Assembly (NCBI GenBank): GCA_024636675.1
Contig: JAGXGM010000067.1
Span: 1 to 64,000 of the forward strand
DNA from: Hydrogenophilales bacterium
Lineage (GTDB): Bacteria; Pseudomonadota; Gammaproteobacteria; Burkholderiales; Thiobacillaceae
Length of the DNA stretch: 64,000 nucleotides
Direction: 5' to 3'
Shown here: piece by piece, positions 38,469 through 48,854 of the stretch
Layout: every line of letters starts with the position of its first letter
Numbering within the stretch: the stretch's first letter is position 1
Made by a program: the position numbers and the translations under genes
The notes under the pieces: model-generated
The model's input: the letters and a program-made list of their open reading frames with translations, nothing else
Told to the model about the DNA's origin: nothing
The model's database searches: none

Positions 38469-39524
38469 ATGGTCGAAAACCTCTCCGCTCTCATCGACAC
38501 AGTGCAGAAGAACTGCACCATCGCCGACGCCCGCCATGCGCGCGACATGACGATGTGCACCTTCCTGCTGGAAATGCGCGAGTACTACCGCTGGGAAATG
38601 GAAATCCCCTATGGCGCGCGTCTGCCCAAGGACGAACTTGGCGACTGGCTGAATGCCCGTGAAAGTCTGTGGGATACGGTAGAGGAAGAGAGTTTTGCGC
38701 CGTTGCCGCTGAGCGAGGCCGGCATCGATCCGTTCGAAGCCGACGACATCAACCGTGCGCTGGTCCCGCTGGGGCTGGTTTACAGCAGCGGGCTGGGACA
38801 TTTTCGAAAACCCCATTTCGTATTGGCTGAACTCAAGCGTGCCGAGATGCGCGAAGGCGTGCAGGTGCTGGTGGCTGGTTGCGAATACGCGCGCGATCTG
38901 ATTGCGCCGCCGGCGGCGATGCGCGACGGCGCCATTTTCCTGCGCATGGACGCGGTGCGCCGCCTGCTGTGGAACAAGTATGAGGAATGGCAGTGGAAGG
39001 AAAAGGACACCGCACTGGGGCGCGCGTTTGCCCACTACGACTTCGAGCGGGATGTCGAATACGGCCTCGACCGCATGGCCGAGGCCGAAAGCGAGGCGAT
39101 GATCCTGCACGAGATCGGCGAGGCGCGTGCAGAATCCATGCTGGGCGCGGGCTGGAACGAAATGCTCGGCCAGCTCACTTCCCGCCACGCGGAACTACTG
39201 GTGCGCGCCGTGCGCGACCATCTGGCCGACTGCCTGATGACGTTGCCGACCCTGCTTGAACGCGAAGCCATCGGCTCGCTGCATTTTTATCTGGCCAATC
39301 TGTCCGGGTTACGGCGCGCGCTATTTCCCGCATTGCCACAGGCATACGAAAGCTGGCTCGCCAGCCGCGATACCAAGCGGCTCGCTGACCTGGTGTCCAG
39401 AGCCGAAACGCACTGGCTGGATGCGGCGCGGCAGCTGACTGCGGCTTATCACCGAGACCCGTCACAGGGCGACGCGCAGCTCAATGCGCTGGCCGGCGGC
39501 GACCTCGCCGGTCTGAAGCTTTAG
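38469..39524 (+). CDS. Sfum_1244-like hypothetical protein
   Basis: A 351-residue soluble protein. DARHARDMTMCTFLLEMREYYRWE near the start, FRKPHFVLAELKRAE, LLWNKYEEWQWK and ILHEIGEARAESMLG are the distinctive blocks and recall the conserved Sfum_1244 family, which has no assigned function. The ATG at 38469 is supported by AGGAG seven bases upstream. It lies between two terminators, so it is probably monocistronic. It ends convergently against the pilL operon. Family naming is from recall and not certain. Confidence 0.7.
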   Translation: MVENLSALIDTVQKNCTIADARHARDMTMCTFLLEMREYYRWEMEIPYGARLPKDELGDWLNARESLWDTVEEESFAPLPLSEAGIDPFEADDINRALVPLGLVYSSGLGHFRKPHFVLAELKRAEMREGVQVLVAGCEYARDLIAPPAAMRDGAIFLRMDAVRRLLWNKYEEWQWKEKDTALGRAFAHYDFERDVEYGLDRMAEAESEAMILHEIGEARAESMLGAGWNEMLGQLTSRHAELLVRAVRDHLADCLMTLPTLLEREAIGSLHFYLANLSGLRRALFPALPQAYESWLASRDTKRLADLVSRAETHWLDAARQLTAAYHRDPSQGDAQLNALAGGDLAGLKL

Positions 39525-39530
39525 AAAAAA

Positions 39531-39551
39531 AACGGGCGCATGGCGCCCGTT
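39531..39551. terminator. Bidirectional terminator between convergent units
   Basis: AACGGGCGC and GCGCCCGTT form a 9-bp stem with a 3-base loop. An A-run lies on the left and a T-run on the right, so it can stop the gene at 38469 and pilL from the other side. Confidence 0.9.
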
Positions 39552-39576
39552 TTTCTTTACCGCCAATGGCGCCGGC

Positions 39577-42500
39577 TTATGCCGGAACCGCCGCTTTTTG
39601 CTCCAGCTGCGCGGCAATGTTGTCGAGCAGCTGCTGTTCCTGATACGGCTTGCCCAGGTACACATTGACGCCGAGCTCCATCGCGTGATTGCGGTGCTTG
39701 TCCGCCGTCCGTGAGGTGATCATGATGATCGGCACAGACTTCAGACGCTCGTCGTTGCGCATGACGCGGGCCAGCTCGAACCCGTCCATGCGCGGCATTT
39801 CGACGTCGAGCAGCACCACATCAGGGATCAGATCGTGCATCCTTTCCAGTGCATCGACGCCGTCCTTTGCGCTGTCCACGCGGAAGCCTTCGCGCGTCAG
39901 CAGACGCGTGGTGATCTTGCGGACCGTGAGCGAATCGTCGACCACCAGCACCAAGGGCGGCTGCAGGGCGGCGCTGACTTCGGCTGCCGCGGGCGCCGTA
40001 CGCTCCACTGCGGTGCGCGGCAGGCTGGCCCAGCGCAGCGCCAGCGGCACCGGGTTGAGAATCAGGATCACGCGTCCGTCGCCGCGCACGGTGGCCCCTG
40101 CCACGCCCGTAATTCGGGCTACCTGCGGACCGATGTTCTTGACCACAATTTCACGCGTGCCCTCGATCGCGTCGACCAGCACGGCGGCCTGGCTGGTGCC
40201 GCTGGCGAGCAGCACCACCGGGTTATAGCGTTGGACCTCGTGCACCGCGTCGGTGTCGCCCAGCAGATGCGGCAGATAGGAAAACGGGTAGCGCGCGCCG
40301 CGCCACACCACTTCGCCTGCTGCAATCGCCTTTTCAAGCTCAAGCGGCTTGAGTTCAAGCACCTGCCGAACCAATGGCGTCGGCAGGGCGTAATCGTGCT
40401 TCGCCGCCTGGAACATCACCGCCTGGGTCATCGCCAGGGTGAGTGGCAGATAGATATTGAAACAGGTGCCGGCACCCGGGGTGGAGGTAATGTCGATGCG
40501 GCCACCCAAGGCGGAGATTTCGCTCTTCACCACATCCATGCCGACGCCACGCCCGGCGACCTGGCTGACAGTTTCGGCAGTGGAAAAGCCGGCGGCAAAG
40601 ATCATCTGGGCCAGCAGGGATTCAGTCGGTTCGACCCCTGGCAACAGCAGGCCGTTGGCTTCGGCTTTTTCGCGAATGCGCGCGTAATTGAGACCGGCGC
40701 CGTCGTCCTTCACGGTCAGCATCATTTCGTTGCCGGACTGGCGCGCTGAGAGCACGATTTCGCCGAATTCGGCCTTGCCCGCGGCGTGACGGGCAGCGGG
40801 CGTTTCGATGCCGTGCGCCAGCGCGTTGCGCAGCAGGTGTTCGAGCGGCGCGGTGACCTTTTCCAGCACCGAGCGGTCGATTTCCAGTTCGCCGCCCTGA
40901 ATATCGAGCTGGGCGCGCTTGTCCACATCGCGCGCGGTCTGGCGCACCGTGCGATACAGCCGCTCAGCCACCGAATACAGCGGCACCATACGCACGCGCA
41001 GCAGATCCTGTTGCAATTCGCGGTTGAGGCGCATCTGCTGAATCAGCGCGGCATCGGCTTCGCCCAGGCGCGCCAGCAGGATGTGCTGAACGGTGGAAAT
41101 ATCGTTCACGCTTTCGGCCAGGAAGCGGGTGACTTCCTGGAAGCGCGTAAAGCGGTCGAACTCCAGCGGATCGAACTCGTCGGTCCCCTCGTGGGTCTGG
41201 AAGGTCGCCTGCATTTGCGATTCAGCCTGGATCTCGACTTCGCGAATGTGGCCGCGCAAGCGTGACAGGGCTTCCGACAATTCGTTGACGTGGCGTTTGA
41301 AGGCAAACACTTCGCTTTCGATCCGCGAGCGCGCAATCGCCACTTCACCCGCCTGGTTGACCATGCGGTCAACCCAGTCGGCACGCACCCGCAGGGTCAG
41401 GGCATTGCTTTCGCGCGTGGCCGACTTCGCAGGGGCAAGCGGATCCGCCGTCGTGGCGGTCACTGCAGCGGCAACCTCGGCCTGACCGAGCACCGGTTCG
41501 ACCGGGGCTTCCAGCGGCGCGGACGCATCGTCTATGGCTGGCGCAAGGTCGCCCAGTTTCAGACGGTCCACCGCGTCGGCCAGACGATCGAGCTGCGCTT
41601 CCAGCGTCTCGAATACGTCAGCACTGGCGCTCAGATGGCCCTCAATGACGGCGATCACACGGGATTCCATCACGTGCGTCAATTCACCGAGGCGCATCGC
41701 ACCGACCATGCGCGCACTGCCCTTGATGGTGTGCAGATTGCGGCGCAGCACGTCGCGCGCGGCGGCTTCGCCTGGCGCGTCTTTCCAGGCGCGCAGTTGT
41801 GCACTGGTATCCGGCACCAGGGCCTCGGCCTCTTCAAGGAAAATCGGCAGCAGTTGCTGGTCGATTTCATCAGCCACCTCACGCCGCTCGAATACCGGCG
41901 CCGGCGCAGCCGGTTTGAAATCGGGCACCAGCGCGCCGACATCAAGCAGGCCGGAGGCATGGTGGACTTCGGGCGTCTCACTGATAGCAGCGCCGATGGG
42001 GGCAACTTCGAAAGTGGTCCCGGCCGGTGTTTCGTCAGCCTGCGCAAGGATCTCATCAGCGGTTTCGGCAACCAGCGTGAAGGCAGGCTCGACAACCGGC
42101 ATGGCCTGCTCATCTTCCAGTTCGCCCAAAGCTGCGATCAGATCGCTGGCCGCCTCTGGCAGATTCCCGGCCTCGATGGTCGCGATCATTTCATACAGTC
42201 GCGCCACCGTATCCTGGACCAGCGGCAGGTGTGCCGACGGCAACGCCACCCGCACAAAGCGGTTCCAGTACTGCTCGAGCGCCTGCGACAGCTCGCACAG
42301 GACGGCGATGCCCGCGGTGCCCGCGATGCCGCCCAGGGTGTGCACGGCGCGCCGCGCATCTTCACTGACGGTACTGTCAGCGATGTCTGCATGACGTCGG
42401 GTTTCTTCCTGCAGAACGGCCAGACGCTGATGCGCTTCGACCATGAAAATCTCGTACAAGCCGGTGGAAAGGCAGACTGAGCCGATGCATATTTCGTCCC

Positions 42501-45500
42501 TGGCATGCGATTCCACATGGACCTCATCCCAGAGTGGATCGGAATCCCCTTGTGGCGCGTTTGACTCTTCATGCGGCTCAGCAATCTCGGCGGCGGGTGC
42601 CAACGGCGCAGCGGCATATTCGATAATGGCGCCCACATCCGCGGCGCGCGTCTCGGGCAGGGGCTCCAGGGCTTCGGGCTGCGCACCGGCGCTCGGCGCT
42701 GATTCTGGCTCGACGATTTCAGCAGCGGCCGTCTCGATTATGGACACAGCGACGTCCGCTTCATCATCCGCCTGATCAGCATGCTCAGCCTGATCAGGCG
42801 CGGCAATACTCTCAGCCTCAGCCTCAGCCTCAGCCGTAACCTCAGCCTCAGCCGGCAGCGGCCATTCGGCACGCACGTCTGCGGTCATCTCAACTGCCGG
42901 CGCATCTGCATCGACTGCATCGACTGCATCGACTGCCTCGATTTCCGGCTCGAACGCGGCCTCGGATGCGGCGTCGGCGTCCATTGCCGTTTCAGGCAGC
43001 GTCACCTCAATATCGGCTGGGGCGGTCGCAACCTGCTCGATCGCGGGAACCACCGGGGACAGCACGGCATCCAGCGGTTGCCCCTGTGACACCCGGTCGA
43101 CCGCGGCCAGCAAATCGGGGACCGGCAGCGCCACCGGCTGGTTCGCCAGCAGCGCGTCCACCCAGTCCTGGAACACCTCACGGGCGCGTCCGACCAGACG
43201 CAGCAGGTCGCTGCTGGCTGGCCTTTTCTCGGTCAGCCAGCCGTTCATCAACTGCTCGAAACGCCACGCGGTGTCGCCCAGTCCGTTCAGGCCAACCATG
43301 CGGCCGCTGCCCTTCAATGTGTGGAAACCACGACGAATAATCGTCAGAGAATCGGGGTCGTCGGGATTGCCTTGGCAAACATGGCAAGCCTCGCCCATGG
43401 CCGCCAGCACTTCGTTGGCTTCTTCCAGGAAGATTTCCAGAAGCTCCAGTTCGACCCCTTCAGGGATCACAGCCAGAAGCGCATCTTCAGCAGGCGCGGC
43501 CGTTTCCATCACGACCGTCGCTGCCGGCTCGGCAAGCACCACTTCAGCCGCATCGACTGGCTGCGCGAGTTCAACGACCCCGGCTGCAGGCGCGTTGACC
43601 TCGACAGACATCATTTCAAACGGCTCGGCCGTTGCTGTCGGCTCCATCAGGTCGACGAAAGCGGGGGCCGCTTCGCCGGCAGCCGACTCGTCTTCCTCCT
43701 GCGTCGGCAGAACTTCAGGCATGGCCCGTTGCGGCAATTCCAGGCCGGTCATGGCAGCAATGTCGGCATCAAGCGCCAGCGGCGCTTCGACCGCCTCCCG
43801 GCTGGCGTCGAGTGCGGCACGCGTCTGCTGTTTCAGGGTGGCGTCATCAATCAACTCGGCGTCACGGCCGAGTTCGGTTAGGGCATCAAGGTATTTTTTT
43901 TTTGCAGCGTCGTCGGATTGATCGCGCCATTCCAGATAGCCGGCCTGCACTTCGGCCTTGCGGACGGGAAGACCCGCTTCAATTGTGTCGTCAAACGCAC
44001 CATCGTCGACGCTGTCGGCGTCGATTACACCAAACTCGACGAGCGCCGGCCGCAGGATGCTGGCGGCATCAGCGCGTCCGGCGCAGTAGGATTCGATAAA
44101 CAGCCCGAGACTGGAGAACGCATTGGCCAGGCGTTGCTGGGTCGCCTCGTCCGGATACCCTTCGCTGGCAAACGATTGTGCCGTTGCGGCGGCAGCGCCA
44201 AGCAAGCTGGCGGCATCAGACAGCTCCAGCATGGTCAGTGCGCCTTGTGCCTGTTGAGCCAAAGTGGGCAGATTGGCCAGCGCTTCGCGCTCGTCGGCAT
44301 CGCGGAAAAAGGCATCCAGCGCCTCTTCCATCTGCCTCAGGTTCTGGCCGACCTCCAATGCCATCTGCACCAGCATGTCACGTTCAGCCTCACGCTGGCT
44401 GGCCGACTCCACGTCACTGACTGGCATCTCACGGCCTTCGATCAAGGCGCGCAGGCGTGCCTGCTGGCTTTCGGCACGAACCGCAAAATCGGCGTGCAGG
44501 ACATCTTCCTTGTCTATTCCGTTTTGCATGAACAGCAGGGTGGCAGCGACTTCCAGGTTCATCTGCTCACGCGCATCGCCTTCATGGTCGGCGGCGGCGT
44601 TGGCGGCAGCGGCGAGTTCGTTCAATAGCGGCAGCAAACCGCTGCTTTCGAGCATCTGTGCCTGAGGCTGCATGCGCGTCAGCTGAACCTGAAACTGTTC
44701 CAGCTGGTCGGCATTGCCTTCCACGCAGGCGTGCCAGTTGTCACGCGCGGCCTTCATGCCAGCCTGCAAGGCATCCAGCACCGGGCGCATGCGCGCCAGC
44801 GCTTCGGGATCGAGCATGCCTCGACCCGGCAGGTAACGATCGAGCCCGAACCTTGAGCGGACTTCCGCGGCGCGACCTTCCATGGCCTGGCTTTTCGCCA
44901 CAAAAAACAGCGCATCGCGCAGCAGGCGTTCAGCAACCTGCGGCGAGCCTTCCATCAAGCGGCGCATTTGCAGGTCAACGCGAGCGAGCAGCTGCTTGAC
45001 GTGGAAGTCGGCTTCAACACCGCGTGCGATCAGGCTATCGACAAAACCGACACACGCCCACCAAAAGGTTTGCGAGGCCTGCGACGGTGCGATGCGCTCG
45101 ATCGCGGCCAGCGCATCACGCATGCGCTGCAACCCCTGATCCGCTTCTGCATTGCGGAGAAAAGCCAGCAGGCCGCGCTGAAACAGACCACGCAAGGTTT
45201 TGACTTCGGCGGCCAGCGCTTCTTGCGTCAGACTGTCATTGCCGGTCTTGCCTTGCGACCGCAAGCGCAGGTCGGGGAAAAACAATTCGCCTTCGAATAC
45301 ACGCTCGGCGCCTTGCAGTTCGCGCAGGCGCTTATACAGGGGAAACAGCGCCAACTCGCCGCTGCCGCGCCCATCAGCCAGATCCTTGACCCAGCGCTGC
45401 AGGCCTTCCATGGCATTGCGCAGGGCGCGCAAAACCTCATCGCTTGCCGTCAAACGGTTTTCATTGATGTCATCCAGGACGGACTCAAGCGCGCCCGCCA

Positions 45501-45702
45501 GCGTGGCGGCTCCTTCCAGGCCAACCATGCGCAACGCGCCGGTTACCTGGTGCGCATCGTCGCGTGCCAGACGCAGTGCATTGGTGAGATCGACATCGAC
45601 ACTGTAAGCCTGTATGCGCCCCAGGGCGGCTTGCAGGGCGGCATCGATGTCGCCGCGCACCCAGTTCAACGGGCCGGTATCGTAATCGAGTATGGCGCTC
45701 AT
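39577..45702 (-). CDS. pilL: Hybrid chemosensory histidine kinase PilL/ChpA
   Basis: A 2041-residue CheA-like hybrid kinase of the Pil-Chp system that controls type IV pilus twitching. Three clear Hpt domains carry H794 (HTLKGSGRMVG), H1121 (HTLGGIAGTAG) and H1324 (HTIKGSARMVG). A degenerate N-terminal FimL-like Hpt lies near 50 (HQVTGALRMVG). A dimerisation/ATPase core follows (RNALAHGIE near 1620, VKDDGAGLN), then a CheW-like domain and a C-terminal receiver with D1966 (LLDVEMPRMDG). Low-complexity acidic linkers of short tandem repeats join the Hpt units. It is the last gene of pilG-H-I-J-L. Confidence 0.95.
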   Translation of the reverse strand: MSAILDYDTGPLNWVRGDIDAALQAALGRIQAYSVDVDLTNALRLARDDAHQVTGALRMVGLEGAATLAGALESVLDDINENRLTASDEVLRALRNAMEGLQRWVKDLADGRGSGELALFPLYKRLRELQGAERVFEGELFFPDLRLRSQGKTGNDSLTQEALAAEVKTLRGLFQRGLLAFLRNAEADQGLQRMRDALAAIERIAPSQASQTFWWACVGFVDSLIARGVEADFHVKQLLARVDLQMRRLMEGSPQVAERLLRDALFFVAKSQAMEGRAAEVRSRFGLDRYLPGRGMLDPEALARMRPVLDALQAGMKAARDNWHACVEGNADQLEQFQVQLTRMQPQAQMLESSGLLPLLNELAAAANAAADHEGDAREQMNLEVAATLLFMQNGIDKEDVLHADFAVRAESQQARLRALIEGREMPVSDVESASQREAERDMLVQMALEVGQNLRQMEEALDAFFRDADEREALANLPTLAQQAQGALTMLELSDAASLLGAAAATAQSFASEGYPDEATQQRLANAFSSLGLFIESYCAGRADAASILRPALVEFGVIDADSVDDGAFDDTIEAGLPVRKAEVQAGYLEWRDQSDDAAKKKYLDALTELGRDAELIDDATLKQQTRAALDASREAVEAPLALDADIAAMTGLELPQRAMPEVLPTQEEDESAAGEAAPAFVDLMEPTATAEPFEMMSVEVNAPAAGVVELAQPVDAAEVVLAEPAATVVMETAAPAEDALLAVIPEGVELELLEIFLEEANEVLAAMGEACHVCQGNPDDPDSLTIIRRGFHTLKGSGRMVGLNGLGDTAWRFEQLMNGWLTEKRPASSDLLRLVGRAREVFQDWVDALLANQPVALPVPDLLAAVDRVSQGQPLDAVLSPVVPAIEQVATAPADIEVTLPETAMDADAASEAAFEPEIEAVDAVDAVDADAPAVEMTADVRAEWPLPAEAEVTAEAEAEAESIAAPDQAEHADQADDEADVAVSIIETAAAEIVEPESAPSAGAQPEALEPLPETRAADVGAIIEYAAAPLAPAAEIAEPHEESNAPQGDSDPLWDEVHVESHARDEICIGSVCLSTGLYEIFMVEAHQRLAVLQEETRRHADIADSTVSEDARRAVHTLGGIAGTAGIAVLCELSQALEQYWNRFVRVALPSAHLPLVQDTVARLYEMIATIEAGNLPEAASDLIAALGELEDEQAMPVVEPAFTLVAETADEILAQADETPAGTTFEVAPIGAAISETPEVHHASGLLDVGALVPDFKPAAPAPVFERREVADEIDQQLLPIFLEEAEALVPDTSAQLRAWKDAPGEAAARDVLRRNLHTIKGSARMVGAMRLGELTHVMESRVIAVIEGHLSASADVFETLEAQLDRLADAVDRLKLGDLAPAIDDASAPLEAPVEPVLGQAEVAAAVTATTADPLAPAKSATRESNALTLRVRADWVDRMVNQAGEVAIARSRIESEVFAFKRHVNELSEALSRLRGHIREVEIQAESQMQATFQTHEGTDEFDPLEFDRFTRFQEVTRFLAESVNDISTVQHILLARLGEADAALIQQMRLNRELQQDLLRVRMVPLYSVAERLYRTVRQTARDVDKRAQLDIQGGELEIDRSVLEKVTAPLEHLLRNALAHGIETPAARHAAGKAEFGEIVLSARQSGNEMMLTVKDDGAGLNYARIREKAEANGLLLPGVEPTESLLAQMIFAAGFSTAETVSQVAGRGVGMDVVKSEISALGGRIDITSTPGAGTCFNIYLPLTLAMTQAVMFQAAKHDYALPTPLVRQVLELKPLELEKAIAAGEVVWRGARYPFSYLPHLLGDTDAVHEVQRYNPVVLLASGTSQAAVLVDAIEGTREIVVKNIGPQVARITGVAGATVRGDGRVILILNPVPLALRWASLPRTAVERTAPAAAEVSAALQPPLVLVVDDSLTVRKITTRLLTREGFRVDSAKDGVDALERMHDLIPDVVLLDVEMPRMDGFELARVMRNDERLKSVPIIMITSRTADKHRNHAMELGVNVYLGKPYQEQQLLDNIAAQLEQKAAVPA
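42811..42853. repeat. Hexanucleotide tandem repeat in pilL
   Basis: CTCAGC is repeated about four times (42811-42835) and continues after a 5-base break (42841-42853). It encodes an alternating Ala-Glu stretch in a linker. The 6-base period keeps the frame if copies are gained or lost. Confidence 0.85.
42908..42936. repeat. Nine-base tandem repeat in pilL
   Basis: GCATCGACT occurs about three times in a row and encodes repeated Ala-Val-Asp in the same inter-Hpt linker. Slippage would change linker length in whole codons. Confidence 0.8.
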
Positions 45703-45772
45703 GGTGTGTTGTTCCCGAGGTTGATTGCAGTGGCCGTGAGCGGCTTCTCGCTTCGCATCGCAGCCGATCCGG

Positions 45773-47881
45773 TCAGGCGAGCTTGAAGCCCGCGACCGAA
45801 CTCTTCAGATCCTGCGCAAGCTGCTTCATACTGCCGATCGACTCGGCCGTCTGTTGCGTACCGCTGCTGGTCTGCGCCGAAATCGCCTTGATATCCTGCA
45901 TGGTTTCGGCCACCTTGGCGGTCGATTCCGCCTGACTCTGCGTGGCTGAAGAAATGTCGGCAATCAGTCCGGCAAGCGTTTTCGACACGTCGCCGATCTC
46001 GGCCAGCGTCTGACCTGCCGCATCCGACAGCTTGGCGCCTTCGACCACGCCCTGGGTCGAGACTTCCATCGCCGCCACCGTGTCGTGGGTATCCGACTGA
46101 ATGGTCTTCACGATCGCCGCGATCTGCTTGGTCGCATCGGCAGAACGTTCCGCCAGCCGCTGCACCTCTTCTGCCACCACCGAGAACCCGCGCCCGGCTT
46201 CACCCGCTGATGCTGCCTGAATGGCCGCGTTGAGCGCCAGCACGTTGGTCTGTTCAGTAATGTCGGAAATCAGTTCGACAATTTCGCCAATCTCCTGCGA
46301 GGATTCGCCGAGGCGCTTGATTCGCTTGGAGGTTTCCTGGATCTGCTCTCGCAGGCCGTTCATGCTGGAAATGGCGTTGGCCACCGCCTGCTGGCCTTTT
46401 TCGGCTGCGGCCAGGGACTGGTCGGCCACGCGAGCGGACTCGGCGGCGTTGCCCGACACCCGTTGCACCGACTGTGCCAGGCTTACTACCGCAGCCGATG
46501 TTTCTTCGATTCCTTCCGACTGCCGGCGCGAGGCATGTTGCAAAGATTCGGAAACATGTCCCGCCTGACTTGCAGCCTGATCCATCTGCACCGTGGCGTT
46601 GTTGATGCCGCGCACCAGGCTACGCAACTCTTCCACCGTGTAGTTGATCGAGTCGGCCACTGCACCGGTAATGTCTTCGGTTACGCTGGCATTGATGGTG
46701 AGGTTGCCTTCAGCCAGTTCGCCCAGTTCGTCCATCAGCCGCAGAATCGCTTCCTGGTTGCGGCTGTTTTCCTCTTCGCTCTTGCGTGCCCGCGATTTGG
46801 TTTCGTTGATGTTGACCAGTCCCAGCACCACCAGCGAGCCGAGCGCCAGCAGGCCGAACAAAGCCGCCAGCAGATAACCTGCGCCGCCAACGGCCTGGTA
46901 ATCCTGCGACAACTGACTCGCATCAGCCAGCAGGCTGTCGCTGCCGACGAACAGGTTGTTGGCCGCCAATTTGGATTGCAGCAACGGCTGCGTGTTGGCA
47001 AGCACTTCACCCACCGCCTCGACCATGTCGCCCATGTTTGCCCCCAGGTCTTCCAGGGTCAGCATGCTGTCTTCATTGCGGCTGGCGACGCCTTGCATCA
47101 GCCCCTGCACCGTATCGCGGAAGGAGGTGGTGTCCGTTTCCAGCTGCATCACTACCGCAGGATCGATCAGGTCGGCTGACAACAGCAAGTTGGCGTTTTT
47201 CGGCAGGCGCTGGCTCAGCATGACCAGATGGCTGGCGCGCGACACTTCACGCACGCTGGCATTTTTATCGATCAATTGGTTGTTGAGTTTTTCGGCAACC
47301 ACTTGCAGATCGATACTCAGGGAATTAATGCGCTTGACGCTTTCGCTCAAGGTCACCAGGTTTTTCCGTTGCGACAGAATCTGCACGATCTGCGGGTCGA
47401 ACGTTTTCCACTGCGTGCTGATCTTTTCCAGCGTGGTGCGGGCAGCGCCAGTGGAGGCGGGCACATCGGCATCACCTTCGACCAGTCCGGTCAGCGCCGT
47501 CTGGAATGCAATCTTGCCTTCAGCCAGCTTCTTGAAGGCGGCGAGGTTGCCAAGCACGGACTGCTGGGCCGTCAGCGGCAGGCTTTGCGACAGCACCTTC
47601 AACTCACCTGCCCGGGCCTCATAGCTGGTCCGGTTGTCGAGCTGGATCGCGCTGTAAACGGTGAAGCCAGCTGCCAAAATCAGCGAGACGACCAGGAAGC
47701 CGCCGGCATAGAGATATTGCTTGTCGACAGGCAGATTGCCGATCAGCGGGGCACGTCCAGGCTCCTTGTCAGCCAGCTTGCGCACACTCTGCATGATCAG
47801 GGCGGTGTGTTCTCCGCTACCCTTGCCAGTGATGCGACCCGCCAGCCCTTTAAGGCCATTCATTGTTATCGCCATGTTCAT
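45773..47881 (-). CDS. pilJ: Twitching methyl-accepting chemoreceptor PilJ
   Basis: A 702-residue chemoreceptor. A membrane helix near 50-70 ([23 protein letters not shown]) and another near 335-360 enclose a periplasmic PilJ-type sensor of about 260 residues. A HAMP segment and the signalling coiled coil follow, with the conserved hairpin [36 protein letters not shown]. The ATG at 47881 has GGAGG six bases upstream. It is the receptor for the PilL kinase, presumably localised at the poles. No pilK methyltransferase or chpB esterase gene was found here. Confidence 0.93.
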   Translation of the reverse strand: MNMAITMNGLKGLAGRITGKGSGEHTALIMQSVRKLADKEPGRAPLIGNLPVDKQYLYAGGFLVVSLILAAGFTVYSAIQLDNRTSYEARAGELKVLSQSLPLTAQQSVLGNLAAFKKLAEGKIAFQTALTGLVEGDADVPASTGAARTTLEKISTQWKTFDPQIVQILSQRKNLVTLSESVKRINSLSIDLQVVAEKLNNQLIDKNASVREVSRASHLVMLSQRLPKNANLLLSADLIDPAVVMQLETDTTSFRDTVQGLMQGVASRNEDSMLTLEDLGANMGDMVEAVGEVLANTQPLLQSKLAANNLFVGSDSLLADASQLSQDYQAVGGAGYLLAALFGLLALGSLVVLGLVNINETKSRARKSEEENSRNQEAILRLMDELGELAEGNLTINASVTEDITGAVADSINYTVEELRSLVRGINNATVQMDQAASQAGHVSESLQHASRRQSEGIEETSAAVVSLAQSVQRVSGNAAESARVADQSLAAAEKGQQAVANAISSMNGLREQIQETSKRIKRLGESSQEIGEIVELISDITEQTNVLALNAAIQAASAGEAGRGFSVVAEEVQRLAERSADATKQIAAIVKTIQSDTHDTVAAMEVSTQGVVEGAKLSDAAGQTLAEIGDVSKTLAGLIADISSATQSQAESTAKVAETMQDIKAISAQTSSGTQQTAESIGSMKQLAQDLKSSVAGFKLA

Positions 47882-47943
47882 TTCCAACCTCCACTCATCG
47901 GCGCCAGCGCGCCCTGTTTTTCAATACCCGACCAGCTGCCAAA

Positions 47944-48456
47944 CTACGCTTCAACCTTGAGAAACTCGGCATCGCCAAGCAGTTTTCCGAAATCCATGTC
48001 GCACCAATCGGTGCCCGCTTCGTCCGCATATTGGCGAGCAACCCACGGATGCAATGCCGCGTGATCACCACGCAACTGGTAATGTTTGATGTTTTTCAGA
48101 CCCAGGGTGTTGCGCACCAGCAGTGCCGCATTTACGCCAAAATCGTGATGCGGAATCAGCAGGCGGCAATCAGCGTGATCGGATGTCACGCCCTGCCCCA
48201 TGAAGTCGGAAAAATCACTCACCGCGAACAAGTTGCCGCGGATATTGGCGACACCCCGAAACCAGCGGCGCGCACCAGGCACCTTGACGACAGGCGGCAC
48301 CGGAATCACTTCTTCGGTATCCGAGAGGCTCACCAGCCAGTTCACGTCACCCACCCGGAAGCCCAGACGGGATCCGGTATTGTCGCGACTGGCCGCGGCC
48401 TGCAACTGTTGCGACAGCGTGGTCTGAAATTCACGCAGATTGAATTTCTTGGCCAT
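47944..48456 (-). CDS. pilI: CheW-like coupling protein PilI
   Basis: A 170-residue single CheW-domain protein: GFRVGDVNWLVSLSDTEEVIP, RGVANIRGNLFAVSDFSDF and LLVRNTLGLKN. It couples PilJ to PilL. The small gaps to pilH (10 bases) and pilJ (62 bases) place it in the operon. Nothing unusual was noted. Confidence 0.92.
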   Translation of the reverse strand: MAKKFNLREFQTTLSQQLQAAASRDNTGSRLGFRVGDVNWLVSLSDTEEVIPVPPVVKVPGARRWFRGVANIRGNLFAVSDFSDFMGQGVTSDHADCRLLIPHHDFGVNAALLVRNTLGLKNIKHYQLRGDHAALHPWVARQYADEAGTDWCDMDFGKLLGDAEFLKVEA

Positions 48457-48466
48457 GTTGATCCGC

Positions 48467-48832
48467 TCAGTCCAACGCCTTGATTTGCGATAGCAGGTCT
48501 TCGGGCTTTACCGGTTTCACCAGGTAGGCCTTTGCACCCTGGCGCATGCCCCAAACCTTGTCGGTTTCCTGCCCCTTGGTGGTGCACATGATGACGGGAA
48601 TATGCTTGGTCGCCTCTTCCTTGGTAATCATGCGCGTCGCCTGATAGCCGTTCATTCCCGGCATCACGACGTCCATCACGATCAGATCGGGCAACGTCTG
48701 CTTGGCCTGTGCGACGGCTTCTTCGCCGCTTTCGGCCATGCTGACCAGATAACCGTTCTTGACCAGCAGTTCGGACAGGAAAAAACGTTCGGTGGGGGAA
48801 TCATCCACAACCAGAATTCGGCTGATCGCCAT
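48467..48832 (-). CDS. pilH: Response regulator PilH
   Basis: A 121-residue stand-alone receiver domain. The phosphoacceptor is the aspartate of IVMDVVMPGMNGYQAT, with the acidic pair in VVDDSPTE and the lysine in LVKPVKPEDLL. No output domain is present. In the Pil-Chp system PilH is the CheY-like protein linked to retraction or phosphate sink. The ATG at 48832 is supported by AAGGAG; a longer in-frame start lacks such a site. Confidence 0.92.
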   Translation of the reverse strand: MAISRILVVDDSPTERFFLSELLVKNGYLVSMAESGEEAVAQAKQTLPDLIVMDVVMPGMNGYQATRMITKEEATKHIPVIMCTTKGQETDKVWGMRQGAKAYLVKPVKPEDLLSQIKALD

Positions 48833-48854
48833 ATCTATACTCCTTGAAAAACAG

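Noticed and set aside
41290-42480. 396-codon plus-strand frame inside pilL
   Set aside because: It lies entirely inside a recognised multi-domain kinase, with implausible composition.
42811-42936. CRISPR-like repeats
   Set aside because: Repeats are 6 and 9 bases, contiguous, in frame and code for low-complexity protein. No spacers exist.
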